From: Methanoprimaticola sp047501175
GTDB lineage: Archaea; Thermoplasmatota; Thermoplasmata; Methanomassiliicoccales; Methanomethylophilaceae
Length of the DNA: 64,000 nt
Direction of reading: 5' to 3'
NCBI RefSeq assembly: GCF_047501175.1
Contig: NZ_JBEQWH010000002.1
Coordinates: 124,001-188,000 of the forward strand
Part shown: in pieces, positions 33,936 to 42,559 of the stretch
Numbering within the stretch: position 1 is the first letter of the stretch
Layout of the letters: each line of letters starts with the position of its first letter
Program-made: the position numbers and the translations under genes
Notes under the pieces: generated by a model
Database searches by the model: none
What the model was told of the DNA's origin: nothing
Seen by the model: only the letters and a program-made list of their open reading frames with translations

Positions 33936-34406
33936 TCACCTGTATCTAACGGGCCCTGCATCAGCAAATCCCTGTCTCAATCCCGTACCCGCCCTCTTTG
34001 TAAGGGATTCCGGACGGAATAGTAGATCGTAAGCGTTTATCGCGTGCTCCCTGGCCCTGCTGTCTGCAAGGAAGGCGAGCTCGGCATCGTCCTTGGCTTC
34101 GTCCTCGTGGACGAACACTTCTATTATGTGCTTGTTCGTCATCAGCTGTGCACGTATGAGCCCTGTGGAGGCCTCGTGCGAGCACATCTTGTCCTTCTGC
34201 TGAGGACCCGGCATCCCGAGGGCGATGACCAGGTCGCAGCCCTGCTCCTCTATGAGCTTCTTGGCTGCCACCGGAAGGTCCTTCACACCCGGGACGGTGT
34301 ATCTGACGATCCTGAAGCCGGTACCGGTCTTCTGGAGCTGATCTATGGCCGAATGGCCCATGTCATACCTAGCGAACGTCGTGTCGGCAATTCCGATGGT
34401 CTTCAT
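33936..34406 (-). CDS. ribC: Archaeal riboflavin synthase RibC
   Basis: A 156-residue enzyme of the archaeal riboflavin synthase type, evolutionarily related to lumazine synthase and not to bacterial RibE. Conserved parts are KTIGIADTTFARYDMG at the start, the dinucleotide-like loop VPGVKDLPVAAKKL, and the GMPGPQQKDKMCSHEASTGL motif. It dismutates 6,7-dimethyl-8-ribityllumazine to riboflavin. The ATG at 34406 overlaps the ribL stop (ATGA). The extra upstream reading frame covers ribL and is not used. Confidence 0.94.
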   Translation of the reverse strand: MKTIGIADTTFARYDMGHSAIDQLQKTGTGFRIVRYTVPGVKDLPVAAKKLIEEQGCDLVIALGMPGPQQKDKMCSHEASTGLIRAQLMTNKHIIEVFVHEDEAKDDAELAFLADSRAREHAINAYDLLFRPESLTKRAGTGLRQGFADAGPVRYR

Positions 34407-34831
34407 GGTGAACCTCCCATACTGCGTATCTTGGCGATGATGCGACGGGTCGCATTGAGATCCTCCGCGCATTCGGTAGCTCTGACCACACCGATGTGTC
34501 CGAGGCCGTGCTCCTCGAGCTGCGACCGGAGGGCGTCCAGGTCGAATCCCTGATCGAATCCCAGGACGATCAGGTCCGGTTTGACGAAACGGACCGTATC
34601 GAATATGTTGCCGTCCCCTCCGACGATCACCTTGTCCACAGGCTTTAGTGCACCCACGACCCGTGCCCTCATGGCCTCGGGGGTTATTGGCTCGTGCTTC
34701 TTGGTGCGGACAGTGGCATCGCAGGCGACGACCACGACAAGCTCGTCCCCATAGGACTTGGCCTGCTCCAGATAGGATATGTGTCCAGGGTGGATAAGGT
34801 CGAAGACCCCTGATGCCATTACCCTGGTCAT
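34403..34831 (-). CDS. ribL: Archaeal FAD synthetase RibL
   Basis: A 142-residue nucleotidyltransferase that adenylylates FMN to FAD. The HxGH motif of the fold is HPGH (residues ~14-17, in FDLIHPGHISYLEQAK), and the second motif near the end is the ISSTxxR-equivalent NATRRIIAKI. The central RTKKHEPITP segment is typical of archaeal RibL. It lies 4 bases after ribB and overlaps ribC, confirming a tight operon. The archaeal riboflavin kinase (RbkR) gene is not in the window. Confidence 0.93.
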   Translation of the reverse strand: MTRVMASGVFDLIHPGHISYLEQAKSYGDELVVVVACDATVRTKKHEPITPEAMRARVVGALKPVDKVIVGGDGNIFDTVRFVKPDLIVLGFDQGFDLDALRSQLEEHGLGHIGVVRATECAEDLNATRRIIAKIRSMGGSP

Positions 34832-34835
34832 GGTC

Positions 34836-35543
34836 TCAGATCTCCCTGTTCTTGGACAGGAAATCCTTCCAGTGATCGATGACCTCGTCTCCGGTCACCA
34901 TGGGGATCCCATGGGATTCGGCATACCTCTCCACCTCTGTGCGGGGCTTCGAGAGCCCGTCATCCCCCATCATCTCGCAGATGGTCGCGGAGGGCTTCAC
35001 ACCCGCCATGTACATCATGGCGGTGCACAGCTCCGTATGGCCCTTGCGAGATTCCAGTATCCTGTCCGTGGTGTTGAGGAGGTGCACGTGTCCGGGAGCA
35101 CGGAAGTTCCTGCCCAGCTCCTCGCAGATGACATCTTTGGGAGAATCGGCGAATATGGTGTCCGTGAACCTCGTTATCGTGAGGGCGCGGTCCCTGTCCG
35201 TTATGCCCGTGTATGTGTCCCTGTGGTTGATCGTGATCCCGAAGGAGGACTTCGTGCGATCATAGGGTATGTCCGTAGGCGCCATGGCCCTCAGGAGCGG
35301 ATACTTCTCGGAATCGTCCCAGAACACGTCAGAGAGGAACGGCAGCCCCAGTTCGGAGGCCAGGTCACCGGGCATCGTGGTGCATATCAGCCCGCCCGCG
35401 TCCTTCCTCATCATGCACAGCAGTTCGGGGGTGATGAACTGGGATGCGACGGTGAAGTCCGTCTCCCTCTCCCTGTCATCGAAGTCGTAGACAAGGATCG
35501 GTTTTCCGACCCTTATGTCGTCCAGTGCCTTGTCGAATCCCAT
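34836..35543 (-). CDS. ribB: 3,4-dihydroxy-2-butanone 4-phosphate synthase RibB
   Basis: A 235-residue enzyme that converts ribulose 5-phosphate to dihydroxybutanone phosphate plus formate, the first gene of the operon. Motifs are ILVYDFDDRERETDF (acidic metal loop), TKSSFGITINHRDTYTGITDRDRA (with the usual SVSVD/ARTGIS-type replacement of archaeal members), and APGHVHLL with the catalytic His pair, then RKGHTEL. Length fits single-domain archaeal RibB. The 60-bp upstream region has no clear riboswitch. Its TATA region is A/T rich near 35585-35600. Confidence 0.93.
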   Translation of the reverse strand: MGFDKALDDIRVGKPILVYDFDDRERETDFTVASQFITPELLCMMRKDAGGLICTTMPGDLASELGLPFLSDVFWDDSEKYPLLRAMAPTDIPYDRTKSSFGITINHRDTYTGITDRDRALTITRFTDTIFADSPKDVICEELGRNFRAPGHVHLLNTTDRILESRKGHTELCTAMMYMAGVKPSATICEMMGDDGLSKPRTEVERYAESHGIPMVTGDEVIDHWKDFLSKNREI

Positions 35544-35685
35544 TGTCTCACTGGGGAGATGACAGTCATTGAAATAACAGAGAGCAACCTACCAATAAAA
35601 CAGTAGATGCATGAAGAAATTGTGAAAGATTTATGCCATCCATCTGGGAGGAAAACATCAAAGGTGCAGTATGGATGGATGGCTT

Positions 35686-35757
35686 CCCCCTCCGGAACGC
35701 CGGATGTCGTTCCTCGGGGGGAAAGGGAAGGAGGTGTGTCGTCCTCCCTCCCCGAAG
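35686..35757 (-). terminator. Two tandem hairpins after mtmB
   Basis: The first reads CCCCCTCCGGAACG (35686-35699) paired with CGTTCCTCGGGGG (35708-35720), with one mismatch bulge on each side. The second pairs GGGAAGGAGG (35725-35734) with CCTCCCTCCC (35743-35752), with one mismatch. On the minus strand they follow the mtmB stop by about 25 bases, with an A/T-rich CCGAACAAAATAACTTCGG between. They also end the ribB promoter side. Function as terminators or 3' stabilisers is inferred. Confidence 0.5.
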
Positions 35758-35779
35758 TTATTTTGTTCGGTATTACGAC

Positions 35780-37168
35780 TCAGTGCTTGATGTCGAGTCC
35801 GAGGTCCCTCAGGGTGGCGACAGACTTGTCGTACACTTCGAGGTACTCCTGGGTCGGCTTCACGGTCTTGACGTCGTAGCACTCCTGGAAGGTCTTTCCA
35901 GCAGGTGCGTTGGTGTACTGGGCCTCGTAGATGGGGATCAGCTTGTTGAGGATCTCGTTGACATCGGAGATCTTCATTCCGCAGGTAGCGACGGATGCGT
36001 TACCCATGATCCTGGCCTCCATTCCGGTGGTCTTGTCCTGAACGACTCCCTTTGCGGCAGCGGATCCGGAGAGGAGCTCTCTTCCGGAGGCGGTGTCTGC
36101 CATTGCCTGGGCAGCGGTCTCGAGGAGACACATCTCAGTGCAGGGACCGGCGATGGGGTAGTACTGGTTCGCGAGGAGCAGGTCGGTGTTGGCGTCAACA
36201 GCGGCTGCAGCCCATGCGGCGACCTGGAGGGTCTCCCTTGCCATGGTGGTTCCCCACCTGATGTGGATGGGTCCGTCGAGGTGGAAGTTTCCGCTGAAGC
36301 AGGCGAAGGAACCGAGAGTGGTTGCAACGTCGCAGATGGCGGTCTCCTCGACTCCTCCGGTGTATCCACCAAGGATGGGCATCTGCTCGATCATGATGGT
36401 GTCTCCGACGGTGGTCCATCCGGCCAGCATGTTGAGTCCGGTCATGTCCATCTTCAGCTCGTTGAGCTGGGAGCACTCGTGGGCATCGGTGATGCGGTGT
36501 CCTGCGTTGGGAAGGTCGGCGCAGAGACGTCCAGCCTCGGACAGAGGCGTCTCAGGTCCCTAAACACCCATGCCAGGCCTGGCGGCTCTGACACGTGCCT
36601 CTTTGACAGCCCTGAGCTCGGCCATGGTGGCGCGGATCTCGTAGGGGGTCTTGGTCTTGGCGGGCTTTCCCTCGATGGTGGTCATGACTCCGTTGACGAT
36701 GGTGTCGACAACACCCTCCTGGGCGTAGGACTGCATGACCTGGACGAACACATCCTCAGAGATGGGGGATCCGGTGGGTCCTCCCTGGATGATGGGCTTG
36801 ACGTTGCTGTTTCCGTGCCTGGGGTAGAACCTTGCGATGTCTTTTCCCTCTCCGAGGATCAGCTTGGTGGGGGTCTTCTTGATTCCCTCCCAGACTTCCT
36901 CCTCAGTGACGTGCATGACGCGGCCGAGGTCCTGGCAGTAGTATCCGGTGGTGACGAGCATCTCGAGACCGGCCTGGAACAGCCTGTTGATCATATCCTT
37001 GTCCTCAGGAATGATCTGGTCGTGGTCGATCTTGATCTTGTACTTCTCTTTGAGTGCGGTCAGGTTGTTGGGGGTGATCTGATAGTCCCAGTCCTCGACC
37101 TTAACTTTCTTTCCCTTGACGAATCTCTCGTAGACGTCGGGGATAGTGAGGGGCCTTGTTGCTGCCAT
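35780..37168 (-). CDS. mtmB: Monomethylamine methyltransferase MtmB (pyrrolysine at in-frame UAG), copy 1
   Basis: A 462-residue protein if the UAG at 36562-36560 (minus strand) is read as pyrrolysine (residue 203; Methanosarcina MtmB has it at 202). The surrounding sequence is RPGMGV-Pyl-GPETPL, identical in pattern to known MtmB. Flanking blocks (IVQGGPTGSP-like IIQGGPTGSP, EQMPILGGYTGG, HLDGPIHIRWG, NQYYPIAGPCTEMCL) are all present. It transfers a methyl group from monomethylamine to MtmC, releasing ammonium. AAGGAGG precedes the ATG at 37168. The order is mtmC then mtmB with a 27-base gap. Strong codon bias suggests high expression. Confidence 0.97.
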
Positions 37169-37195
37169 TTTTATTTCCTCCTTTGATTTTTAATT

Positions 37196-37831
37196 TCACT
37201 GGACGAGTTTGTCGACCAGTCCGATAATCTCGTTCGCAGTCTCGGAGTATCCGTCGGCTCCGATCTCGTCGCACCACTCCTGGCTGCAGGGGGCTCCTCC
37301 GAAGATGCACTTGTAGGGGGCCTCGATCTCCTTGACAGCCTCGACGAGCTCTCTCTGGGCCTCGAGGGTGGTGGTCATGAGTGCAGATCCTCCAAGGACC
37401 TGTGCCTCGTTCTCGTCAGCGGCATCGATGAAGTCCTGGGCGGTTGCATCGGGTCCGAGGTCGATGACCTTGTATCCGGCTCCGCGGAGCATGGCGCAGC
37501 AAACGTTCTTTCCGATCTCGTGGATGTCTCCCTCGACGGTTCCCATGATGACGCATCCCTTGAGGGATCCAGCGCCGGCGGTCATGAGGGGCTCAAGGAT
37601 CTTAAGAGCCAGTTCCATGGTCTTGGAAGCGGCGACGACCTGAGGTAGGAAAATCTCTGCCTTGTCGAATTTCTCTCCGATGACTTCCATTCCCTTTCCG
37701 AGTCCCTCACCGATGATGTCTCCGACGGAAATCTTTGCGTCGATAGCCTGCTGAGTCGCAGTTTTAACGAGGTTCAGGTCCCAAGTCTCAACGGCCTTCT
37801 TAAGGTCGGCCATGATCTGTTCGTTGCTCAT
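37196..37831 (-). CDS. mtmC: Monomethylamine corrinoid protein MtmC, copy 1
   Basis: A 211-residue corrinoid protein. An N-terminal helical domain (~1-90) precedes the B12 domain with the cobalt-ligand motif GDIHEIGKNV (His104) and the downstream GGSALMTTT and FGGAPCSQEWCDEIGADGYS motifs. ATG 37831 is used: AAAGGAGG lies 9 bases upstream, and the longer in-frame start at 37861 adds only a Lys-rich tail. Three tandem TATA-like repeats lie upstream. It is the promoter-proximal gene of mtmC-mtmB, the reverse of the usual mtmB-mtmC order. Confidence 0.95.
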   Translation of the reverse strand: MSNEQIMADLKKAVETWDLNLVKTATQQAIDAKISVGDIIGEGLGKGMEVIGEKFDKAEIFLPQVVAASKTMELALKILEPLMTAGAGSLKGCVIMGTVEGDIHEIGKNVCCAMLRGAGYKVIDLGPDATAQDFIDAADENEAQVLGGSALMTTTLEAQRELVEAVKEIEAPYKCIFGGAPCSQEWCDEIGADGYSETANEIIGLVDKLVQ

Positions 37832-37903
37832 ATTTTGTCCTCCTTTTTTCTTGGCTTTCACACCAAGGTTCGCCCTTTCGAGCTTGTATAATGAATTGAC
37901 CGA

Positions 37904-38006
37904 GTTAGTATATAATAGTTACGTCCAACAAAACAAATTTTCTAATCATAGTATATAAAATTATGTTTTAGTAATCTGCACTTCCAATATTAGTATATAA
38001 AATTAT
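37904..38006 (-). promoter_or_regulatory. Three tandem TATA-box repeats upstream of mtmC
   Basis: The plus-strand motif TAGTATATAA with its flanks occurs at 37905-37920, 37948-37964 and 37988-38006. The last two share AGTATATAAAATTAT and are about 41 bases apart. On the minus strand each reads as a TATA element (TTTTATATACTA). The layout implies multiple start sites, or regulated alternate promoters, for mtmC-mtmB. The rest of the 557-bp gap (37832-38388) holds no gene I can support; short frames near 38130-38480 look random. Confidence 0.6.
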
Positions 38007-38344
38007 CTGTTGCGTGGAATATTGCCCCCATCTAACATATAAGCTCTGTCTTTCAATGGACATAAATCGAACAAAATTCAGACAGAATCCAATACAACGG
38101 TACTACAAATTCCCAACAGGGAAACAACAATGTGGATAGATCATGTCTATCGGAGACGGAAAAGCCTGCAGCAGATGGATGCCCGCCGGATCGGGACGGG
38201 ACATCGAAGGTCACTGATATCGGGATTCCATCGCTTGTCTATTTCCTACAAAGTAAGATGCGAAGATCGAGCATCGGATGTGTGTCCGCGAGTATCCATA
38301 AAAGAATGGATTTTCAATCCTTATTATATAGAGATAGGAGAAGC

Positions 38345-38379
38345 CTCTCCTCCGAGGAGGAGAGCCGGCCTTGCGGCCG
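38345..38379 (-). terminator. Paired hairpins after the second amt gene
   Basis: CTCTCCTC-CGAG-GAGGAGAG (38345-38364) and CGGCC-TTGC-GGCCG (38366-38379) form two adjacent perfect stems. On the minus strand they follow the amt stop (38389) by 10 bases, and A/T-rich sequence comes next. They probably end that transcript and insulate the mtmC promoters. Confidence 0.55.
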
Positions 38380-38388
38380 TAATTGGTT

Positions 38389-39594
38389 TCACGCTTCGGA
38401 AGCGGCGACAGGCTCGGCGCCCTCTGCGGGTGCCTCCGACTTGACGAAGTCGGTGTCATCATCGCAGATGGCATCCATCTGACCACGGGTGAAGCGGACG
38501 ACGAGTCCGATCACGAATCCAGTGACCATGACGATGACGAAGACCACGATCGCCATGACGAATGTGGTCATGCTTCCGACGATCAGGGAGACGAAGATCG
38601 CTCCCATCCATCCGCCCACTCCGTGCAGGTTGTGGACTCCCATCATATCCATGACTCCGAGCTTCTTGGTGAACCAGGGCTGGAGGTAGATGAAACAGAG
38701 GGTGGACACTGCACCTGCGATGAGTCCAATGAGCAGCGCGCCCCAGGGTCCGACGGAGAGCAGAGGCGCTCCGATGGCCACAGGTCCGCACAGCATCGCA
38801 TAGGTGTAGATGAGCGGGTTGACCTTGCCGAACATTATGCTGACGAAGTATGTGCTCAGCAGGGATCCGATTCCGGCCATGTAGCAGGTGATGGTTCCAA
38901 GCGTGACGCTCTCGAGCGGGAGCAGGGAGCAGACGAAGGAAGGCCAGAGCATCCACAGGAGCATGGACGCGAGCCAGACGAACGTGACACTGTGGGTCGT
39001 GGTGTACATAGGCTCGTTGAACGCGGTCTTGTCACGGATACCCAGCGCGACTCCGATACCGAAGTATGCGGCACACAGGTGGACGAGGACGGATCCTCCG
39101 GGGTCGGTAGCAAAGTCTCCGAAGACGCTGACGTTTGCAAGGACGTACTCGACGAGACAGTACACTGCCGCGAACGCTATTCCGACGAGCAGGTACTGCC
39201 ACATTTTGCATGTTCCGAGGAACACACCGATCGCAATCACAAGAGTGATGGAACAGATGACGGCCTTGATCAGGAGGGCCTGGTCCCACACTCCGTAATC
39301 GAACACGAACTGCTGCAGCGCGAGGTATATGACAAAGCTGGATGCAGCAGAGAGGATGGTGGCGAGACAGACTCCCCACTCGAACTTCCTGATGAAGATC
39401 ATCAGGAACGCGACAAGCATGAGCATGAACCAAACATCGAGGTTCTTGCTGAACTGATACTGCTCCTGCGGGTTGGATCCATCGGAGATTCCCACCCATG
39501 AGAACCCGCCGACCCACTCGCCGTAGAAGAGCACAGCTGAGATGACGATTGCGATCAGCAGAACTGCCAGGATCGCCATTTGTTTCTTTTCCAT
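38389..39594 (-). CDS. Ammonium transporter (Amt/Rh) family membrane protein, copy 2
   Basis: A 401-residue membrane protein related to the copy at 23892. It has about 11 hydrophobic segments, the first-His motif SVLVHLCAAYFG and the second-His motif MGVHNLHGVGGWMGA, and DPGGS before the first. The C-terminal ~25 residues are acidic and Ala-rich. ATG 39594 is selected because GGGGA precedes it and the next residues (KQMAILAVLLIAIVISAVL) begin the first helix; the in-frame start at 39672 would add leader sequence that is better explained as RNA structure. It lies directly upstream of the mtmC-mtmB promoter region, on the same strand. It may move methylammonium in or ammonium across the membrane; this is inferred from linkage. 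Confidence 0.87.
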   Translation of the reverse strand: MEKKQMAILAVLLIAIVISAVLFYGEWVGGFSWVGISDGSNPQEQYQFSKNLDVWFMLMLVAFLMIFIRKFEWGVCLATILSAASSFVIYLALQQFVFDYGVWDQALLIKAVICSITLVIAIGVFLGTCKMWQYLLVGIAFAAVYCLVEYVLANVSVFGDFATDPGGSVLVHLCAAYFGIGVALGIRDKTAFNEPMYTTTHSVTFVWLASMLLWMLWPSFVCSLLPLESVTLGTITCYMAGIGSLLSTYFVSIMFGKVNPLIYTYAMLCGPVAIGAPLLSVGPWGALLIGLIAGAVSTLCFIYLQPWFTKKLGVMDMMGVHNLHGVGGWMGAIFVSLIVGSMTTFVMAIVVFVIVMVTGFVIGLVVRFTRGQMDAICDDDTDFVKSEAPAEGAEPVAASEA

Positions 39595-39843
39595 TTTTGA
39601 ATCCCCTTCGCATGTTGATGCGTTTATGCGGAACCGCGACATCGCTGTCGCGCCTCCCGCAAGGAGAAACATCCGGTACGGCGGTCACCCGCCGATTTCC
39701 CCCGAGCGTCCTAAGAGTTCCCCCGGCATGCGCCGTCCCACTGCCGCCACTGCGAAGATGCGACACAAGGGTCATGCAGGACCCTTCATCCTCGCCGAAG
39801 CATCGTGGGCCATCGAACACTCAGACATTAGCTCTATGAGCGT
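39595..39843 (-). ncRNA. ~250-nt structured 5' leader of amt copy 2 (possible riboregulator)
   Basis: On the minus strand a TATA box (TTTTATAATG, 39861-39870) predicts a start near 39840, leaving ~245 nt before the ATG. Four perfect stems occur: GCTC-TAT-GAGC (39831-39841), AAGGGTC/GACCCTT around a 6-nt loop (39767-39786), GGCGG/CCGCC (39680-39693) with a GTGA loop on the transcript, and CGCGACA/TGTCGCG (39635-39652) with a GCGA loop. Two GNRA-type loops on G/C-rich stems point to a selected RNA fold. The ribosome binding site lies just after the last stem. I could not match it to a known riboswitch. Confidence 0.5.
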
Positions 39844-40026
39844 AAACAAATCCAATCCAACATTATAAAAAGCTAATGGTCAAAATCAGCCAATTTATAT
39901 TGATTGACTCATCAAAATACCAATAATAGTATGCATTTTTGAACAAAATTTGGATTTGGAACTATAATCCAACTATAAGGTTTACTTCCGACCTATGGAC
40001 ATCTTTATGAACATCATTTAAACGAT

Positions 40027-41328
40027 ATGCCCGATACCTACCTGATGACTCAGGAAGACGCCCAATTCATCAGGCAGAAGGTCATGGACCACAACAAGTG
40101 GTTCGAGGATTGCATCCCCATGATCGCATCAGAGAATCTCATGAGCCCGCTGGCGAAGGAGATGCTGATCTCCGACTTCGCCGACAGGTACGCGGAAGGA
40201 CTTCCCGGAAAGCGCTACTACCAAGGCAACATCTACGTCGACCAGGTCGAGCTCAAGGCCATCGAGCTCGCTAAGAAGGTCTTCGACGCCGACTTCGCGG
40301 ATGTCAGACCCATATCCGGGACCGTCGCCAACATGGCCGTGCTGTTCGCCTTCGCCGAGCCCGGGGACACGATCACCACATGCGCATTGGCACAGGGGGC
40401 CCACATCTCCACCTGCGAATTCGGCGCCTTCGGACAGAGGTCCGTCAATTCCGTCAACTATCCGTTCAACGAGGAGGACATGAACCTTGATGTCGACGGT
40501 ACCATCAAGCTCCTGAAGGAGGTCAAGCCCAAGATTGCACAGTTCGGTCTCTCCGTCTTCCTGTTCCCCCCTCCCCTCAAGGAGCTCCAGGACACGTTCA
40601 ACGAAATCGGATGCCTCGTATGGGAGGACTGCGCGCACGTCCTCGGACTCATAGCGGGTAAGCAGTTCCACGACCCCCTGAGAGAGGGCGTCAACATCGT
40701 CTCGTCCTCCACCCACAAGACGTTCCCCGGACCCAACCACGGGATGCTGCTCGGACAGAACCTGACGGACGAGCAGGAGAAGAAGCTCCAGAAGGCTGTC
40801 TTCCCCGGAGTCACGTCCAGCCACCATCTCCACGCGATGGCCGCGCTCGGTGTGACCCTCGCGGAGATGGACGTATTCGCAAAGGATTATGCCGCACAGG
40901 CATGCAAGAACGCAAGGGCTCTCGGACAGGCGCTCTACGAGCGCGGCATCCCGGTCCTCTGCCCCGACCTGGGATTCACCAGGTCCCACGCGATCGCACT
41001 CGACGTCGAGCAGTTCGGCGGCGGGAAGGACTGCGCCCAGCTGCTTGAGGACGCGAACATCATATGCAACAAGAACATGCTCCCCAGGGACACCAGCTCC
41101 GTCAGACCCTCCGGTCTGAGGATGGGGGCACAGGAGATGACCAGACTCGGTATGAAGGAGAGCGAGATGGTCGAGGTGGCCGAGCTCATATCGCGCGTCA
41201 TCGTCAAGAAGGAGGACCCGCTCAAGGTCAAGGAGGACGTCAAGGCGTTCAAGAGACAGTTCGCGACGATCCAGTACTGCTTCAACGCCGGCGAGCCCGC
41301 ATACGAGTACCACAAGCTGGTGGAGTGA
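40027..41328 (+). CDS. glyA: Serine hydroxymethyltransferase GlyA
   Basis: A 433-residue PLP enzyme that interconverts serine and glycine with a C1-carrying pterin. The PLP lysine is Lys231 in SSSTHKTFPGPNHGM, with RYAEGLPGKRYYQG and ASENLMS at the N-terminus and PRDTSSVRPSGLRMG at the substrate site. This is the archaeal GlyA pattern. Whether folate or methanopterin is the C1 carrier is open; MptD (20038) would supply pterin precursors. ATG 40027 lies within a T/A-rich leader (TTTATGAAC, ATTTAAACG) and may be nearly leaderless. A small coiled-coil gene follows. Confidence 0.94.
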   Translation: MPDTYLMTQEDAQFIRQKVMDHNKWFEDCIPMIASENLMSPLAKEMLISDFADRYAEGLPGKRYYQGNIYVDQVELKAIELAKKVFDADFADVRPISGTVANMAVLFAFAEPGDTITTCALAQGAHISTCEFGAFGQRSVNSVNYPFNEEDMNLDVDGTIKLLKEVKPKIAQFGLSVFLFPPPLKELQDTFNEIGCLVWEDCAHVLGLIAGKQFHDPLREGVNIVSSSTHKTFPGPNHGMLLGQNLTDEQEKKLQKAVFPGVTSSHHLHAMAALGVTLAEMDVFAKDYAAQACKNARALGQALYERGIPVLCPDLGFTRSHAIALDVEQFGGGKDCAQLLEDANIICNKNMLPRDTSSVRPSGLRMGAQEMTRLGMKESEMVEVAELISRVIVKKEDPLKVKEDVKAFKRQFATIQYCFNAGEPAYEYHKLVE

Positions 41329-41342
41329 ACGGAGGGACACAT

Positions 41343-41630
41343 ATGGGACTGATGGACAAAGTCAAGACGGCTGCGAAGGACCTTGACACCAAGGCCGGGA
41401 ATGCCATAGACAAGAGCAAGCTCGACTCCCAGATAAGGGACGAGGAGCGCAACATCGAGAAGATGTACACCGAGATCGGGAAGAAGATCATCGCCGCGCT
41501 CAAGGAAGAGAAGTCCGCATCCGATGCGGACATCAAGTGCGAAGTGGACAAGATAAACGAGTCGGAGACCAAGATCGAGGAACTCAAGAAGAAGAAAGAG
41601 GAGATCGAGGCCGGCGAGAAGAAGGACTGA
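41343..41630 (+). CDS. Small Lys/Glu-rich coiled-coil protein, function unknown
   Basis: A 95-residue, highly charged protein from ATG 41343 behind GGAGGGACACAT. It starts with an amphipathic helix (GLMDKVKTAAKDLDTKAGNAIDK). Then follows DEERNIEKMYTEIGKKIIAALKEEK, and it ends in an almost uninterrupted Lys/Glu helix. Asp/Glu-Lys heptads predict a coiled coil. There is no membrane segment and no Cys. It lies 14 bases after glyA and has its own strong hairpin terminator, so the two are co-transcribed. It resembles small phasin-like or zinc-ribbon-lacking helper proteins but I cannot assign a function. Confidence 0.65.
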   Translation: MGLMDKVKTAAKDLDTKAGNAIDKSKLDSQIRDEERNIEKMYTEIGKKIIAALKEEKSASDADIKCEVDKINESETKIEELKKKKEEIEAGEKKD

Positions 41631-41636
41631 TCCTTC

Positions 41637-41654
41637 GGCGGGCTCGCGCCCGCC
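41637..41654 (+). terminator. Hairpin terminator after the glyA operon
   Basis: GGCGGGC-TCGC-GCCCGCC is a perfect 7-bp G/C stem, 7 bases after the stop of the coiled-coil gene, followed by ACAAAACAAC and later TTTCTGCTTAATT. It separates this operon from the second mtmC. Confidence 0.6.
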
Positions 41655-41806
41655 ACAAAACAACTTCCCACATGCAGACTTTCTGCTTAATTCTATAGAG
41701 TTAACACTTTAATCCACATCGCATCCAATGGTTGACTCATCCAACCCTGCCCAATATTGATATTTCATCCATCCATTCAGTCATATACACCCCGGGGAGG
41801 ACCGCA

Positions 41807-42454
41807 ATGGACGAACAGACCGTTCTGGATTGCATCAGCAAGTCCATCATCGACATGAACATTCAGGATGCGAAGAAGTACGCAAGGATCGCGATGGACG
41901 AAGGTATCGACCCTAACGATGTCATTGACAAAGGACTCGCCAAAGGTATGGACCACATCAACGTGCAGTTCGACGAGGGCAAGCTCTTCCTCCCCCAGAT
42001 ACTGATGGCGTCCAAGGCCATGGAGGCGGCGATAGACATCATCGAGCCGTACTTCAAGGACGATGATGTCAGCATCAAGGGCATCATAGTCATGGGATCC
42101 GTGAAGGGCGACATCCACTCCATCGGGAAGAACGTGTGCTGCGCCATGCTCAGGGGAGCCGGCTTCAAGGTCATCGACGTCGGTGCGGACGTGGACCCGG
42201 AGGTTTTCTCCAAGATCGCCTCCAAGGAGAAGGCGGACATCGTCGGAGGCTCCGCCCTCATGACGGTCAGCCTTCCGCAGCAGAAGGAGATGGTCCGCGT
42301 CTTCAAGGAGAACCATCTGTCCGTCCTCACGGTGTTCGGCGGTGCCCCCTGTACGGAGGAATGGGTCGACTCCATCGGCGGCGATGGGTACTCATCGTCG
42401 GGAAAGGAGATCGTGAGCCTCGTCAGGAGACTCCTCGAGGAAAGGGACCGTTGA
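41807..42454 (+). CDS. Methylamine corrinoid protein, MtmC-type, copy 2
   Basis: A 215-residue corrinoid protein close to MtmC copy 1 in plan and length. The cobalt-ligand motif is GDIHSIGKNV (His104), followed by GGSALMTVS and FGGAPCTEEWVDSIGGDGYS. ATG 41807 follows GGGGAGG at good spacing. The following mtmB copy 2 lies 170 bases away with its own TATA box, so the pair may be transcribed separately. It should be the methyl carrier for MtmB copy 2, but cross-talk with the other methyltransferases is possible. mtmC versus mtbC assignment rests on neighbourhood and overall similarity. Confidence 0.88.
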   Translation: MDEQTVLDCISKSIIDMNIQDAKKYARIAMDEGIDPNDVIDKGLAKGMDHINVQFDEGKLFLPQILMASKAMEAAIDIIEPYFKDDDVSIKGIIVMGSVKGDIHSIGKNVCCAMLRGAGFKVIDVGADVDPEVFSKIASKEKADIVGGSALMTVSLPQQKEMVRVFKENHLSVLTVFGGAPCTEEWVDSIGGDGYSSSGKEIVSLVRRLLEERDR

Positions 42455-42559
42455 CCTTCCGATCCACGACAACCAGCTCTAAGCTTTTTATACTAGTTCT
42501 AGCGATTTTCTTTTTCTTGAAATGTAATATTTAACCTTAATTATTTAGTACCAATAAAC

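Noticed and set aside
38130..38486. Short overlapping open frames upstream of mtmC
   Set aside because: Composition is random and Arg/Ser-rich, frames overlap on both strands, and no ribosome site or promoter fits. The region is better explained by promoters and terminators.
39700..39790. Cobalamin riboswitch on the plus strand (CCCACTGCCGCCACTG)
   Set aside because: The GCCACTG-like words occur, but the AGYCAGGAGACCTGCC B12 box and the rest of the core are missing, and the orientation does not lead to a nearby gene.
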